A stretch of 24,313 nucleotides of DNA. It comes from Bacillota bacterium (GTDB lineage Bacteria > Bacillota > Clostridia > Lachnospirales > Cellulosilyticaceae). Location of the stretch: NCBI GenBank assembly GCA_023393125.1, contig JAEWMQ010000078.1, positions 1 through 24,313 of the forward strand, given 5' to 3'. A program made the position numbers and the translations under genes. The notes under the pieces were generated by a model. It saw only the letters and a program-made list of their open reading frames with translations. It had not been told where the DNA came from and ran no database searches. Numbering within the stretch: position 1 is the first letter of the stretch; each line of letters begins with the position of its first letter. This document shows, in pieces, positions 23,078-24,313 of the stretch.

Positions 23078-23809
23078 CTATAATAACAATTTCTCTAGTG
23101 CTTTTAGACTTCTGGCAATTTCCTTTTCTCCCTTTAATCTACTATAAATATGTAACTTCCATTCTCTACATAATAGAATAGAATCAATGCCTAGTTTATT
23201 AGCACCTTTACAATTTCGAATGTTATCATCAATAAATAAAGCCTCATTAGGTGATAACCCTAGTTCGTCTAATGCTGTCTGATACATTAATTCGTTAGGT
23301 TTTGTTACTCCTAATTTGGAAGAGATAACTATGGAAGAAAAATAATGCTTTAACTGTGCCTTCTCAAAAACGCCTTCAAGGGAGGGCCAAGCATCTGATA
23401 CAATTGCTAACTTATAGTGTTGACTTAGAATAGGAATCATTTCTTTGACATCTTGGAAGAAAGTATACTTGTCATAATTATAAACATAATCTTGTGTGAT
23501 GGATTGTATTTGCTCATCTCCTAGTTCTAATTCTGGGAGTGCTTTTGCAAAAGTTCTATAGTACTCTAAGAAAGCGTCATATTCTTCATTTTCATTTCTA
23601 ATAAGTTTTTTACTTTTAATAGACTTACCTGCTACAGCAAAGGCGTTTTTTCTTTTGCTAGAAGGTAATGTGTTAAACTTCTTTTGATCCACATACTGAA
23701 AGAAGTTGGGGGTTATAAACCAATGTCCTGTAGAAGATTGATTTAAAACTTTGCCTGAATCAAACAAGATGGCCTTTTTCTCTTTGAAATCTAGAGTATT
23801 CTTTTTCAT
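23078..23809 (-). CDS. HAD-superfamily hydrolase
   Basis: A 243-residue cytoplasmic haloacid-dehalogenase-type hydrolase, subfamily IA-like. Motif I is ILFDSGKVL near residue 17 (nucleophile Asp; the +2 position is Gly rather than Asp, as in the GGVL group), motif II IVSDAWPS (Ser), motif III the lysine in GVTKPNELMY, and motif IV LFIDDNIRN. The helical cap lies between motifs I and II (about residues 30-115). The +2 Gly argues against a classic phosphatase such as Gph and leaves the substrate open. The binding site AAGAGGAG lies 9 nt before the ATG. It is a stand-alone gene facing the tRNA cluster. Confidence 0.88.
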   Translation of the reverse strand: MKKNTLDFKEKKAILFDSGKVLNQSSTGHWFITPNFFQYVDQKKFNTLPSSKRKNAFAVAGKSIKSKKLIRNENEEYDAFLEYYRTFAKALPELELGDEQIQSITQDYVYNYDKYTFFQDVKEMIPILSQHYKLAIVSDAWPSLEGVFEKAQLKHYFSSIVISSKLGVTKPNELMYQTALDELGLSPNEALFIDDNIRNCKGANKLGIDSILLCREWKLHIYSRLKGEKEIARSLKALEKLLL

Positions 23810-24112
23810 TACATAATCTCCTCTTATATAGATAGAACTGCTTATTTGCTTTAGATTAATACTACATCAAAAGCAAATCTTTTAATAGGAAAAAGTAAAT
23901 GTTAGTTCGTTATATTGAAAAGTAGAGTTTAAAGATAAAACAAGGAGGTTAGTTAAGCATTTTTATTAAAGATAAAAGCAAAAGTTGGATCGATTTCTGG
24001 GATAAAAGTGTTTAAAAGTGGATATGTTTGTGTATAAACCCATAAATGCTGTGGATAATAAGTGTATAACTTAAGAAAGTTGTTTTTTACTTAAAAAAGT
24101 TTAAAAAAGGTG
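23810..24112. other. Region upstream of the right-edge promoter, with a cluster of DnaA-box-like sites
   Basis: No open reading frame of note. TGTGTATAA (24029-24037) and TGTGGATAA (24050-24058) both match the DnaA box in reverse (TTATNCACA); AGTGTATAA (24061-24069) has one mismatch and AGTGGATAT (24017-24025) two. An A/T-rich stretch follows (24081-24109). An isolated AAGGAGG at 23941-23947 has no start codon after it. Confidence 0.45.
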
Positions 24113-24144
24113 TTGACGTTGGTAAAAAGATGCTGTAATATAAT
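24113..24144 (+). promoter_or_regulatory. Strong promoter, probably of an rRNA operon
   Basis: TTGACG at 24113-24118 with TAATAT at 24136-24141 (17-nt spacer) or TATAAT at 24139-24144 (20-nt spacer), preceded by an A/T-rich UP-element-like stretch. The rRNA call rests on the leader that follows. Confidence 0.7.
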
Positions 24145-24313
24145 ACAAGTCAGCAGCGAACAGCAGCAGACAAGAAAAGGCTTGAAGCCTTGATGATAAT
24201 GAACTTTGAAAACAAAATAGTAACTATAAACCAGTCGATTCATTACGTCTCTATTAAGAGATGAGAATCAGTACAACTTGTACTAAGTAATATAGTCAGT
24301 AGTAGAAATACTA
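24145..24313 (+). ncRNA. Probable rRNA operon leader, cut by the window edge
   Basis: The transcript from the promoter at 24113 has no ribosome binding site or reading frame. It carries a small hairpin AAGGC-TTGAA-GCCTT (24177-24191), then GAACTTTGAAAACAAAATAG (24201-24220), which resembles the conserved CTTTGAAAACTRAA box of Firmicute rRNA leaders, then hairpins TCTCT/AGAGA (24248-24261) and AGTACA/TGTACT (24270-24284). The 16S rRNA itself is not reached by base 24313. Confidence 0.65.

Noticed and set aside
1..24313. CRISPR arrays, transposase genes and prophage genes
   Set aside because: No regularly spaced repeats and no recognisable transposase, integrase or phage proteins were found.

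Overview
This window reads as a low-GC anaerobic Firmicute of the Clostridia. The evidence is the AT-rich codon use, strong AGGAGG-type ribosome binding sites, and a nitrogenase locus laid out like that of Clostridium pasteurianum: nifH-nifI1-nifI2-nifD-nifK-nifE-nifN/B fusion, a 2Fe-2S ferredoxin, and split nifV omega/alpha. A Lachnospirales genus such as Cellulosilyticum would fit, but the sequence alone does not prove the genus.

Layout: (1) 1-3637, plus strand, carbohydrate and surface-polysaccharide genes: the 3' end of a GH3 glycosidase, a GtrA-like membrane protein, UDP-galactopyranose mutase (glf, with its own promoter) and a family 2 glycosyltransferase. (2) 3939-5920, minus strand, a compact four-gene operon: a molbindin (mop), a one-component regulator with an excisionase-type HTH fused to a periplasmic-binding-protein domain, a PqqD-like protein and an unrecognised 144-residue protein. 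(3) 6271-9233, plus strand, molybdate uptake modA-modB-modC, interrupted between modA and modB by a ~200-bp near-palindromic element. (4) 9550-22639, plus strand, the nif cluster, ending in an AnfO-family-like protein and a repeat protein with a C-terminal CX2CX2CX2C tail. (5) 22668-23019, a tRNA-His/Gln/Ser cluster with promoter and terminator. (6) A minus-strand HAD hydrolase. (7) At the right edge, a strong promoter and what looks like the leader of an rRNA operon, preceded by a small cluster of DnaA-box-like sites.

How the genes fit together: ModABC imports molybdate; Mop buffers it; the HTH-PBP protein probably senses it and may control the divergent mod genes. NifH and NifDK are the Mo nitrogenase. 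NifI1/NifI2 switch it off when fixed nitrogen is available. NifE, the NifN-NifB-NifX-like fusion and NifV omega/alpha build FeMo-cofactor with homocitrate. The 2Fe-2S ferredoxin is the nitrogenase-associated type.

Most unusual observations: an in-frame internal start with a perfect Shine-Dalgarno at the NifN/NifB junction; a leader hairpin whose loop is exactly complementary (9 nt) to the nifH ribosome binding site; a PqqD-like protein with no peptide-maturation partner in a molybdenum operon; an AnfO-like protein in a Mo-type cluster; and a repeat protein with a four-cysteine ladder at its C-terminus.
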